From: an uncultured Caulobacterales bacterium | Lineage (GTDB): Bacteria > Pseudomonadota > Alphaproteobacteria > Caulobacterales > Maricaulaceae | Length of the DNA: 64,000 nucleotides | Assembly: GCA_937929915.1 (NCBI GenBank) | Contig: CALFUN010000003.1 | Span: 62,001 to 126,000, forward strand | Direction: 5' to 3' | In this document: positions 35,960 to 44,727 of the stretch, in pieces | Numbering within the stretch: position 1 is the first letter of the stretch | Layout: every line of letters begins with the position of its first letter | Made by a program: the position numbers and the translations under genes | The notes under the pieces: model-generated | What the model saw: only the letters and a program-made list of their open reading frames with translations | What the model was told of the DNA's origin: nothing | The model's database searches: none

Positions 35960-37156
35960 ATGTTTCGGCGCTTATTTATAGGCTTTATTGGGCTGTTGGG
36001 CCTGTTTGTGCTCACCACCCCGGTGCAGGCGCAAGACCGCTATGCCTCTATCATTGTCGATGCCGATACGCTGGATGTCTTACATGCGCGCCAAATTGAT
36101 GAACCGCGCTTTCCTGCCTCTCTGACCAAAGTCATGACTTTATATCTGGTCTTTGATGAAATAGATGCCGGGCGATTAAATCTGAGCGATCAAATAACGG
36201 TTTCGTCAATAGCGGCCCGCACGCCGCCCGTAAAAATGGGGCTTAAAGCTGGTCAAAAAATCTCTGTGCATGAGCTGATTCAAGCTGTTGCAGTGAAATC
36301 CTATAATGATGCTGCCGTTGTTCTGGCAGAACGGATTGGCGGCAGCGAGGCCAATTTTGCTGCGCGTATGACCCAAAAGGCGCGCGATATTGGCATGATG
36401 CGCACGACATTTAAAACCGCAAATGGCCTGCCACATCCAGAGCAGAAAACGACAGCCCGCGACATGGCAAAACTTGCAAATTCCATGCTAAAAACCCACG
36501 CAGATCGGTATCATTATTTTGGGCAAAAATATTATCGCGGTCAGAAAAACACCAATGCTTTGCTGTTTAAGCGCGCAGATATTGACGGTTTCAAGACGGG
36601 TTATACGCGCGCGAGCGGTTACAATTTAATGGTATCAGCGACCCGTAATAATCGGCGGCAAATCGCTATATTGCTCGGCGGCGCTAGTTCGGCGACACGT
36701 AATGAACATATGAATGACCTTATTGATCGCGGCTTTAAGATTATGGGCCAGCAGCCACCCCCGCTCGTTCAGCCCGCAGGCTTTACCCATAATCAGCGCG
36801 GGTTTAAACGCAAAAAAACCGAAACACCCGTCATTATAAAATTACGCGGTGCCAATAGCGAAACAAAAACCATCCAAACGGCAGGCCCGCCGATTACTCT
36901 GCCCAAAGGAGGAGAGAATTGGAGCGTGCAAATAAAAGGCTTTGAAACAGAAGCCCTTGCACGAGATGTTACTCATAAATTACGCCGTCACGCCAAAGGC
37001 GGACAGCCTGACCTGCGCAGCGGATTTATTAGCGGAGCACCCGTCTATCACGCGCGTCTTGCGGGTCTATCCGCGCAGACAGCGCAAGAAATTTGCGCCT
37101 CGCGTGAATTGAGACTTGCGCTTGGGCCAAAGCGGTGTTTGATTATCGCTCCGTAA
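35960..37156 (+). CDS. D-alanyl-D-alanine carboxypeptidase with C-terminal SPOR domain
   Basis: A 398-residue secreted low-molecular-weight penicillin-binding protein. The signal peptide ends near VQAQD (residue 26). Active-site motifs are Ser54-x-x-Lys57 in PASLTKVM, Ser114-Tyr-Asn116 in KSYNDAAV and Lys212-Thr-Gly in FKTGYTRASGYN. After a linker, residues of about 320-398 form a SPOR domain (WSVQIKGFETEALARDV), which in known proteins binds denuded glycan at the division septum. This combination is common in alphaproteobacteria. It trims pentapeptide stems in the periplasm. The frame opens at 35873, but the signal peptide and an AGGC site fix the start at 35960. Confidence 0.93.
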   Translation: MFRRLFIGFIGLLGLFVLTTPVQAQDRYASIIVDADTLDVLHARQIDEPRFPASLTKVMTLYLVFDEIDAGRLNLSDQITVSSIAARTPPVKMGLKAGQKISVHELIQAVAVKSYNDAAVVLAERIGGSEANFAARMTQKARDIGMMRTTFKTANGLPHPEQKTTARDMAKLANSMLKTHADRYHYFGQKYYRGQKNTNALLFKRADIDGFKTGYTRASGYNLMVSATRNNRRQIAILLGGASSATRNEHMNDLIDRGFKIMGQQPPPLVQPAGFTHNQRGFKRKKTETPVIIKLRGANSETKTIQTAGPPITLPKGGENWSVQIKGFETEALARDVTHKLRRHAKGGQPDLRSGFISGAPVYHARLAGLSAQTAQEICASRELRLALGPKRCLIIAP

Positions 37157-37190
37157 CCTAGCGCGATAGCGCTTTTGGAGTCTTGCCTAA

Positions 37191-38069
37191 ATGCCGCAAA
37201 AACGCCTTATCGTGCGCTCACAAAAAGCGCTTCGAACCCGTAGAAAAGATTGGTTCTGTGCAGGTATCACCACCGCTTTTGTCCCGACCATGGGCGCGCT
37301 GCATGAAGGCCATCTCACTCTGGTTAGGCTCGCAAAGAAAAAAGCAGACCGCGTCATCGTGTCTATATTCGTCAACCCCACGCAATTTGCACCAGGCGAA
37401 GATCTCGACGCCTATCCACGCACGGAAAAAGAAGATGTTGCCATGCTCAAAGCCGAAGGTGTCGATATAGTTTATATCCCCTCCCCTGACGCTATGTATA
37501 ACGCCCACCACGCCACAAGCGTGAATGTTGGCGGCGTCGCCGACGGGTTGGAAACAGATCACCGCCCCACCTTTTTTGACGGCGTTGCTTTGGTCGTGAC
37601 AAAACTCTTTCATCATGTACAGCCTGACATCGCGATTTTTGGCGAAAAGGATTATCAACAACTCGCGACAATAAGGCGGCTTGTGAAAGATTTAGACATG
37701 CCAATTAAAATCATTGGCGCGCCAATCGCTCGTGATGATTTTGGCCTTGCTTTGTCATCACGAAATAAATATTTTGACGAAAGCGGCCTTACATTGGCAC
37801 GGCAGCTCAACCGCATTATGCGTGACTGCGCCAAAACCATTACCCATGGCAGCGAAATAGACATCGCGACAAAAGCCTGCGTTAAAGCTTTGATAGAAGC
37901 AGGGTTTGACAGCGTTGATTATGTCAGTGTTGCCGACAGTAAAACACTGGAAATCTTAACAGAGAACACAGCCAATAAAGCTATGCGCTTATTAATTGCC
38001 GCCCATTGTAAAGGCGTGCGCCTAATCGACAATTGCGCGATTGTCGCGCCGAAAATTCAAGCCGTTTAG
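37191..38069 (+). CDS. panC: pantothenate synthetase
   Basis: A 292-residue pantoate-beta-alanine ligase. Nucleotidyltransferase signs: TMGALHEGHLTLVRLAKK with the HxGH-type motif, VSIFVNPTQF, FGEKDYQQLATIRRL and ALSSRNKYF. It joins pantoate and beta-alanine with ATP to make pantothenate, the precursor of coenzyme A, in the cytosol. The gene begins 34 bases after the carboxypeptidase and has no panB beside it. The length is at the family norm. Confidence 0.96.
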   Translation: MPQKRLIVRSQKALRTRRKDWFCAGITTAFVPTMGALHEGHLTLVRLAKKKADRVIVSIFVNPTQFAPGEDLDAYPRTEKEDVAMLKAEGVDIVYIPSPDAMYNAHHATSVNVGGVADGLETDHRPTFFDGVALVVTKLFHHVQPDIAIFGEKDYQQLATIRRLVKDLDMPIKIIGAPIARDDFGLALSSRNKYFDESGLTLARQLNRIMRDCAKTITHGSEIDIATKACVKALIEAGFDSVDYVSVADSKTLEILTENTANKAMRLLIAAHCKGVRLIDNCAIVAPKIQAV

Positions 38070-38071
38070 TC

Positions 38072-40558
38072 CTATTTCAACCGCGCTCGGAAGTTCAAAC
38101 TAACATTGCTACCCGCTAACATGACGCCTTTAGGATTAAAGCATATAAAGGTCACGCTGGGGTCATATGTTGCGGAAAGCGGCGAGTATGAACAGCCTAA
38201 AAAGTCGGCGGGTTTCGCGCTTGCATCTGAAAAAGCAACATCTGTCGCAAAGTTAAATGTAAGCCCGCTGCCATTATCTGTAAAACTGACAGGGTCTGTT
38301 TCTGTACCTACAAGACCATCTATATCATCATTATAAAATTCGATTTCGCCTGGCATAACATCAATCAATAATAAGCTATCCGCATCAACATTCCCAGCCC
38401 CAGTATTGGCAATATTGATTGTATAAATCGCATCATTTCCAGGCAATAAATACAAACCTAGCCCATCAGGGTCATAAACGTTCACGGATTTATTTGCCTC
38501 TAATGTAGTGGTGACAGGGGCCGTTATGGTAACTGTAACCGTAGCCGTATCACAATTTGAAGTGCCTGTTTCGCAAATGTCATAATCAAAGCTATAAACA
38601 CCTTCTGGCGCGCCAGCAACGACACTCACTGTCCCGCTCGTTAGGTCAAATGTCAATTCGGGCGGAAGACTTGAGCCGCTATTAACGGAGAGATCAAAAC
38701 TGCTGGGAGTTAAGCCGTTAAATGTATCATTATCGACAACGCTCAGAATATCAACCTGCTCTGTTATGGATGTTTCTACGCTTTCATTATCATTTTCAGC
38801 ACTCACACTTATCGGAGCAGGTTGGCATTGCGTATTATAAACAACGCCATCGGCGCGCACACCGCTATTTTGATGATCGACTTGTAAGAACCTTGCTCCG
38901 CCTGAGGGGACGGTAAACGCATCACTCCGGAAAATATTAGACAGCAAAGACCCATAGACGCTTCCGCCTTGCCCTGTCGTGCCAAGGCTTGTGTAAGTTA
39001 CACCATCTGGTGACATCAAAATTTCAGCACGTGCCGCTGTACCAAAATGCGACGCTAAGAGAACTTGGATAACCTCACCTTCAGGTGCAACCACGCCATC
39101 TTGCCCCGTAAGATCCATAGTAATTGTATCAAAAAAAGTCAGCGCAGAATTTGCGTCTGTCGCAGGATCACCTGCCATTGATGGCACGCCAACTGCACGA
39201 TCAGGGTTCTGCCCTCCCGTTGCCGATACGACATGAAACGTGCCTGAGACGACAAGGGTGCCAGCAGGGCAAACAGACGCACCGCCTGGGTTTGTAACAT
39301 CAATTACGACCGTTGCTGTTTCGCAATTTGTAAGGTCATTAAATTCACACAGATTATAATCAAAGCTATATATATCCGTTGCTGTGCCTTGCAGAACACC
39401 GACAGCCCCTGTGGTAAGGTTAAATGTAATCCCAGACGGCAGGACTGAGCCATCCGCTAAAGATAAGGCAAATTCGCTTGGCGGGCTAACGCCGTCGATT
39501 GAATCATTATCTAATACGTTCAAAACAGACGTGAAACTGACTGATGAGTCCGAGACTGTCCCATTATCATTATTGGCCGTTATAGGTAGCGGCGGATTGT
39601 CAATAACAAGAGTTGCCGTAGCCGTATCACAGTTAAACCCATTATTGGTTTCGCAAATCTGATAATCAAAACTGAGAGTCCCATCGGGCGTACCTGCAGC
39701 AACACTCACAGCGCCTGTATTCGGGTTTAAGCTAAGACCCGCTGGTAAGCTAGAGCCAGACGCAACAGAATAAAGGACGGTTCCTGGCACAGGGTTGCCG
39801 TCTAACGTATCATTTGCCCCCAAATTTAGAACGGCTGTTTGCGCGACGCTTGTATCCGTTACAACAGTGCTATCATCAAAGGCTTCCATTGTGACAGCTA
39901 CGCGAAAAATAATATCATCAATAGCCAGATCATTCCCGCAACCGCCAAGAGAATTATTAATCAAGACAACATTCACATCTGTCGTCGTCGCCGATGTTGT
40001 GAAAGTTAAGCTATATTCTTCCCATTCAGGTGTAGGATTAAAGGGAATATCACCCGTATCAAAAGAGGCTAAAATATCCCCTGCATTGCTTTCAATTTGC
40101 AAGGTTACATTCGGTAAAACAAGACCGCCTGCATTGGCGGTGCAAAAATCAAAATCGCCTTGCGAGTTAACGGTCACAAGAGACGCTAGAAAATCAAAGC
40201 TCGTATTAGAGCTTAAGGCAACTTCGCGGCGATAAAATTCTCCTGACTGATTATCATCAGCATTTACAAGCATCATATAGCCCGTACCCGTTGTATTATC
40301 GCCAATACTGGCCCAGCTGGTAAAGCCTTGCTGGCTATTGGTTGCAATAACATAATCACCATCTGCTAGAATATCTGGGAAATTCGCGGGTTGTGGTGGT
40401 GCGTTGAAATTATATGAGGTTTGCCCCGCAGGCAACGGCGCGCCGGGGAAAACACCTGTGCCAAAATCTTCAATATCAATGATTTGAGCCCATGCCGCAC
40501 TCGACATCATCATACCAAATATTACACTCCATAAGAAGATATAATATATATTTTTCAT
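38072..40558 (-). CDS. large secreted beta-domain repeat protein
   Basis: An 828-residue secreted protein. The signal peptide ends near AAWAQ (about residue 25). Residues 30-225 resemble a lectin/jelly-roll-like domain (LAIDDIIFRV at its end). Three putative Ig/cadherin-like domains of about 95 residues follow at roughly 225-325, 330-425 and 590-690; each has an NDN or NDS motif, SGxLPxGLxxNxxTGAV and an ICExxxxNCDTATVT ending with two Cys. A second jelly-roll-like region separates repeats two and three. The last 130 residues resemble DUF11 (YTINIANTGAGNVDADSLLLID). It is probably a surface or secreted adhesin-like protein; no LPXTG or PEP-CTERM tail is visible. A GTG four codons upstream is an alternative start. 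Confidence 0.82.
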   Translation of the reverse strand: MKNIYYIFLWSVIFGMMMSSAAWAQIIDIEDFGTGVFPGAPLPAGQTSYNFNAPPQPANFPDILADGDYVIATNSQQGFTSWASIGDNTTGTGYMMLVNADDNQSGEFYRREVALSSNTSFDFLASLVTVNSQGDFDFCTANAGGLVLPNVTLQIESNAGDILASFDTGDIPFNPTPEWEEYSLTFTTSATTTDVNVVLINNSLGGCGNDLAIDDIIFRVAVTMEAFDDSTVVTDTSVAQTAVLNLGANDTLDGNPVPGTVLYSVASGSSLPAGLSLNPNTGAVSVAAGTPDGTLSFDYQICETNNGFNCDTATATLVIDNPPLPITANNDNGTVSDSSVSFTSVLNVLDNDSIDGVSPPSEFALSLADGSVLPSGITFNLTTGAVGVLQGTATDIYSFDYNLCEFNDLTNCETATVVIDVTNPGGASVCPAGTLVVSGTFHVVSATGGQNPDRAVGVPSMAGDPATDANSALTFFDTITMDLTGQDGVVAPEGEVIQVLLASHFGTAARAEILMSPDGVTYTSLGTTGQGGSVYGSLLSNIFRSDAFTVPSGGARFLQVDHQNSGVRADGVVYNTQCQPAPISVSAENDNESVETSITEQVDILSVVDNDTFNGLTPSSFDLSVNSGSSLPPELTFDLTSGTVSVVAGAPEGVYSFDYDICETGTSNCDTATVTVTITAPVTTTLEANKSVNVYDPDGLGLYLLPGNDAIYTINIANTGAGNVDADSLLLIDVMPGEIEFYNDDIDGLVGTETDPVSFTDNGSGLTFNFATDVAFSDASAKPADFLGCSYSPLSATYDPSVTFICFNPKGVMLAGSNVSLNFRARLK

Positions 40559-40650
40559 AGTAATACCCACAAGCCTTTATCTGCGCGCCCCAACATCTGC
40601 GCAGGGCAAGCGATAAGAATTACCTGAGTATTCATCATGTATTCGGCCAT
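40555..40650 (-). CDS. possible 31-aa leader peptide
   Basis: A small open frame (starting MAEYMMNTQV) runs from an ATG at 40650 to a TGA that overlaps the ATG of the secreted repeat protein as ATGA. AAGG precedes the ATG closely. The leader also folds: GAATTACC near 40693 can pair with GGTAATTC near 40625. I cannot tell whether this peptide is made; it may be chance or a coupled leader. Confidence 0.3.
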   Translation of the reverse strand: MAEYMMNTQVILIACPAQMLGRADKGLWVLL

Positions 40651-40853
40651 CCTTAACCTGCATCCCTAGCGCTACTTTAGAGGGTAATTCCTAATTATTC
40701 CTTTCATAGCGCAGGCTATTTTCATGTCCGAAACGGATGGTATGTCTATTCCGTCTTTATATTAATCGCATCCATACAGATGTGCTCATATCCCTGATGC
40801 AAGACAAAATGCAGTGGAATAAGACAGAGAGAGAGACTAAGTCACCTCCCCCT

Positions 40854-43037
40854 TTAAGCAGATAAAGTCACTTTTTGGCCAAAATTTTGGGATAGATGCC
40901 CAAAGTTTCTATCAAAAGCCTCTAAAATATCTTCGCGGCGCACAGGTTTGCCGATTGTATCATCCATACCAATATTTTTACATATACGTTTTTGCTGATA
41001 ATCTGGATCCGCTGTCAAAGCGATAATGATAACATTCGCATAGGCCGAATTAGATCGCCTAATTTCCATTGTTGTTTCAATACCATCCATAATGGGCATA
41101 TGAATATCCATTAAGACAACATCAACAGGCGCTGTGTTTAACAAATTAAGTGCCTCTCGGCCATTATTGGCAAAATGGATTTGTTTCACCCGTTTGCCAA
41201 TCAAGCGGTTTACAACCTTTTGGTTGACTGGATTATCTTCAACACAAAGGACATTTAATCCTTCAAACGGCCTTGAAGGATTTGATGATATTTGAGGCGC
41301 TACGTTCGAAGGCGCCGTTTCAGATACACTCGCGGGGCCAAGGGCCGCTGGAGTCTCTATCACAGGCTGATGATGATTGCTGGCTTTTACATCTTGTGCT
41401 TTGGTATCTTGTACTTTGGTATCTTGCATGGCCGTTTCATAGCTACGAACAAGGACGTCTGGACGGCTTTCGGTTTGATTTTGGGCATCAATATTTTGCC
41501 GGTTAACGGGCAATATCAGCATAATGGTTGTGCCCACACCCTTTTCAGATTTAACACGCACAACACCGCCCATTAACTCACTTAGTTGTTTCGTGATACT
41601 CATACCAAGCCCTGTACCGCCAAATTGACGCGAAATAGATTCGTCGGCTTGCATAAAATCATCAAAAATACGCGCCGTTTCATCTGGGCTCATACCAATA
41701 CCATCATCCTTGACCGCCATAACAAGGCGCTCTTGCCCTTTAAAATTGGCAATTTTCATAATCAGAGAAATACTGCCCGCAGAGGTGAATTTAACAGCAT
41801 TGGACAACATATTATTGAGACATTGTTGGATTCTAAACTCATCTAAATATAAAGTTTTGGGCAAGTTAGGGTCAATGGCAACTTTGAAATCCAACCCTTT
41901 AACTGTAATTTGCGGACGCCAGAGACGCTGACATGTTTGAAGAATAGATTTCGGATCGATCTCTTCCAAATCAACCTGCATTTTTTTCGACATAAGTTTC
42001 GCATGATCCAAAGTTCTGGACAGCAGATTATTTAACCCTTCTGCCGCATCTTCAATATCGTCGATCACAGCGCGCACATCTGGCGTTAAATTTTCATCGC
42101 TCAAACTATCACTCATACCAATGATCGCATTTAATGGCGTTCTGATTTCATGGCTCATACGCGCTAGGAAGTCAGACTTAGCTTTGGATGTTTCTTGTTC
42201 TTGGATTAATTGCGCATGATTTTCAATTTCGCGAGTAATGTCCATAACATAGGCCGTAACGCCAACAACATTTCCGTCAGGCCCGCGTTCAATCTGGCCA
42301 ATAGAATGTTGCCACATGACACCAGAGGCTTGTGTAACAGCTCTATATTTGAAATCAAAACTCTGCCCTTTTTGACACACAGCTTGCCATTGCGTCATGA
42401 TTTTTTTTCGGTCGTCGGGATGAATAATTTCCCAAACACCTAAGGTGTGGATTTTTTTAATTTCTTCATCTGTTAAGCGGTTTAAAACAGAATTAGAGTA
42501 CGTAAACTTCCCCGTAGACATGTTGACAGACCAAAACCCTGCATTGGCCGCTTGCATGGACACATCAATCAAACGCGTATATCGTTTATGTTCTGAAATG
42601 TCTTTGATGGTCAAAATCATCTTATTTTGATCTGGAAACCAGCAATTTAACCGCACATCACGGCCATCAACCGTAAAGGCTGAAAACTGCATTTTATGCG
42701 GATTTTGCGCCTCAAAACCCGCTTTAAATTTCGCATCAACCTCTGTGAAACTAAGCGGCGTTTGTTCATCTTCTTCGCATATATTCAAGGCCGCGATTAG
42801 AGGCTTTAAGCTTAACCCTACGGGCTGCGTATGGCTGTCTTTTGAAAGCAGGTCTAAAAATTTGGCATTCGCCGAGACAATAATGCCGGCCGCGTTCACA
42901 CAAGCATATCCCATGTTTTCTGTTTCAGATATATCTGAAAGAAGGCTTTGATAATCAGGCGCATCTACCGCTGCATCACCAACTTCGTCTTGTATATTTG
43001 ATACTGTTATTGAGCTCACAAATGCTCTCCCACTCAT
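40854..43037 (-). CDS. hybrid sensor histidine kinase with PAS domains and receiver
   Basis: A 727-residue cytosolic hybrid kinase without membrane segments. PAS-like domains cover about 28-150 and 155-275, the second ending in the PAC segment GNVVGVTAYVMDITRE. The HisKA helix has the phospho-acceptor His296 in ARMSHEIRTPLNAIIGM. The HATPase domain shows LNNMLSNAVKFT, DDGIGMS and GGTGLGMSI. A linker (about 515-590) contains the small repeat QDTKVQDTKAQDVKA. The receiver at about 594-715 has phospho-acceptor Asp644 in VLMDIHMP. There is no Hpt domain, so an external phosphotransfer protein is needed. The signal and output are unknown; no partner gene lies beside it. Confidence 0.93.
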   Translation of the reverse strand: MSGRAFVSSITVSNIQDEVGDAAVDAPDYQSLLSDISETENMGYACVNAAGIIVSANAKFLDLLSKDSHTQPVGLSLKPLIAALNICEEDEQTPLSFTEVDAKFKAGFEAQNPHKMQFSAFTVDGRDVRLNCWFPDQNKMILTIKDISEHKRYTRLIDVSMQAANAGFWSVNMSTGKFTYSNSVLNRLTDEEIKKIHTLGVWEIIHPDDRKKIMTQWQAVCQKGQSFDFKYRAVTQASGVMWQHSIGQIERGPDGNVVGVTAYVMDITREIENHAQLIQEQETSKAKSDFLARMSHEIRTPLNAIIGMSDSLSDENLTPDVRAVIDDIEDAAEGLNNLLSRTLDHAKLMSKKMQVDLEEIDPKSILQTCQRLWRPQITVKGLDFKVAIDPNLPKTLYLDEFRIQQCLNNMLSNAVKFTSAGSISLIMKIANFKGQERLVMAVKDDGIGMSPDETARIFDDFMQADESISRQFGGTGLGMSITKQLSELMGGVVRVKSEKGVGTTIMLILPVNRQNIDAQNQTESRPDVLVRSYETAMQDTKVQDTKAQDVKASNHHQPVIETPAALGPASVSETAPSNVAPQISSNPSRPFEGLNVLCVEDNPVNQKVVNRLIGKRVKQIHFANNGREALNLLNTAPVDVVLMDIHMPIMDGIETTMEIRRSNSAYANVIIIALTADPDYQQKRICKNIGMDDTIGKPVRREDILEAFDRNFGHLSQNFGQKVTLSA

Positions 43038-43179
43038 ATAAACTGAAAATCAGAATATTCCCATGCACATTATATGTGCGTGTCATATCTGAACAAATAA
43101 TGGAAACAATCCGTTAAGATTGAACACAGCATTGGAAATATTTATAATTTTAAGCCATTCATGCGCAAATATTTATAAC

Positions 43180-43614
43180 TTACCACGCGCCAAGGTTAAC
43201 AAGCTTTGAGCGCAATTCGGGCGGTAAGTCTTCCCCGCTAGACGGGCCTTGCAAGTCAAGCGGAGCATCCTCTGGCTTCAGATAGCGCCAGCCTTGAAAT
43301 GCACGGCGCGGTGTTGGAATCACGGGAATAAGTTTAGGCGTCATAATAATAGCGCACGCCTTACGGCCATCATTTGTCTGTGTGGCCTCCAGGTCAACAA
43401 TCTCATTGCGGCAAATAATAAGTCCTTTAATCACCCAATATATAGACCCGCCATCAAGCAAAGCTTCTTTTTGCTTTGGCGTCATACGTGTAACATGCTG
43501 CGCATGTGCAGATAACCCCTTAGCTTTACGGCGCTCTACGACATGTGTCTGCCAATCTTGTAAAGTTTGGATAGATTCAGAGCCAACAGAAAGTTTTTGC
43601 AGATGCATTGTCAT
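43180..43614 (-). CDS. DUF1489 family protein
   Basis: A 144-residue cytosolic protein of DUF1489, a family confined largely to alphaproteobacteria. The signs are MHLQKLSVG at the N-terminus, HVTRMTPKQKEALLDGGSIYWVIKG in the middle (split here as positions 43420-43500) and RRAFQGWRYLKPEDAPLDL near the end. The biochemical role is not known. I chose the ATG at 43614 from the family start. It supports the alphaproteobacterial assignment of the window. Confidence 0.92.
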   Translation of the reverse strand: MTMHLQKLSVGSESIQTLQDWQTHVVERRKAKGLSAHAQHVTRMTPKQKEALLDGGSIYWVIKGLIICRNEIVDLEATQTNDGRKACAIIMTPKLIPVIPTPRRAFQGWRYLKPEDAPLDLQGPSSGEDLPPELRSKLVNLGAW

Positions 43615-43702
43615 AGCTAAGTGTAACAAGCCTATTGTAATAGGCCAGTCACAAGCTGTTTAAAATACACAATGAGTTGTGAGTAAACTCCAGCGAAATG
43701 CG

Positions 43703-44641
43703 TTAGAAATCTCGCTCATATGGCGCAATATCAACAAGATAACCTTCTTTATTGGCGTCTAGTTTAAATGTTACCATATCTGTTGTTGTTCTGTCTGGAA
43801 TGGTTCCAGCTTTCTTCAACACGCGCCCAAAAACAGATTTAATCTGGCGCTTGGTTTGACTATCGGTCCGGTAAGAGGGCGATACACCAAAATGATGGCG
43901 CAAGGCTGCATTCGTGAGCATCGCTGCATTTTTCCGCGCACTTTCTACTGTTGAATATTCAGTGGTCACAGAGACACAAAATGTACGATTATCCACACGA
44001 TGCGGAGAATTTAGCGGCCATGTTGCAGATTGCCCCGCTTTTAAATCAATAATTTCTGCAAAATCCTCAAATTCCGCCTTATAGGGTAAATCATCATCAA
44101 GGTAATCAGCCAAGGCTGATTCATAGGCACTATCTGGGATAAATTCTTCAGTTTCAGGGTAAATATAAATACGTTTTTCACCTCGTATATGCCATAAAAT
44201 CGTTTCCGTTTTATCAAAGTGATATGGCACTTTCGCGATAGGTGAGGAAATGAGTATCCCGCCATTGGCAGTAAAGGTTTTCAACCCAGTATATACACTA
44301 AGCTCGCCGTACATTTGGTCTAAAACGGCTTTATAAGCCGGATGGATATTCATTGCCTTACGCAAATTAATCCAAATTGCACCCGCTTTTGCTGCATTTA
44401 AAAGCGTCTCCCCCGATACATCTCGAAAGTCGCCCGTGCGAAATTTATTTGGGTAATTTGGATCATCGGTTATTTGCATCGTGCAAACATCCAGATTGTT
44501 ATGCGGATGTTTATCAAGAAGTTCAATCAAAGCCTCGTCAGAAAAAAGACCTGTTTCATCAAGTTTATGCTTAAATGTCAGGATGGAATCTTGGAAAGCT
44601 TCCGTATGCGCCTCCGTCCAGTCTTTAATGATTTCGCTCAT
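43703..44641 (-). CDS. cupin/JmjC-like oxygenase-fold protein
   Basis: A 312-residue protein with a double-stranded beta-helix core. The Fe(II) ligands of JmjC/cupin-8 oxygenases are plausible at His141 and Asp143 (PYHFDKTETILWHIRG) and His214 (NSPHRVDN). The region ILWHIRGEKRIYIYP matches the usual strand after the first ligands. The C-terminal 80 residues are helical and basic. Family members hydroxylate proteins or small molecules with 2-oxoglutarate, but substrate cannot be told. A strong AGGGAG ribosome binding site precedes the ATG. It is not evidently linked to its neighbours. Confidence 0.82.
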   Translation of the reverse strand: MSEIIKDWTEAHTEAFQDSILTFKHKLDETGLFSDEALIELLDKHPHNNLDVCTMQITDDPNYPNKFRTGDFRDVSGETLLNAAKAGAIWINLRKAMNIHPAYKAVLDQMYGELSVYTGLKTFTANGGILISSPIAKVPYHFDKTETILWHIRGEKRIYIYPETEEFIPDSAYESALADYLDDDLPYKAEFEDFAEIIDLKAGQSATWPLNSPHRVDNRTFCVSVTTEYSTVESARKNAAMLTNAALRHHFGVSPSYRTDSQTKRQIKSVFGRVLKKAGTIPDRTTTDMVTFKLDANKEGYLVDIAPYERDF

Positions 44642-44727
44642 AATATTACTCCCTAAATCTCCAAACCTTTCTATCCATTCAGATTACACCAAAAAGATTG
44701 AAATACTTTAAACTCAAGCCATCTATT

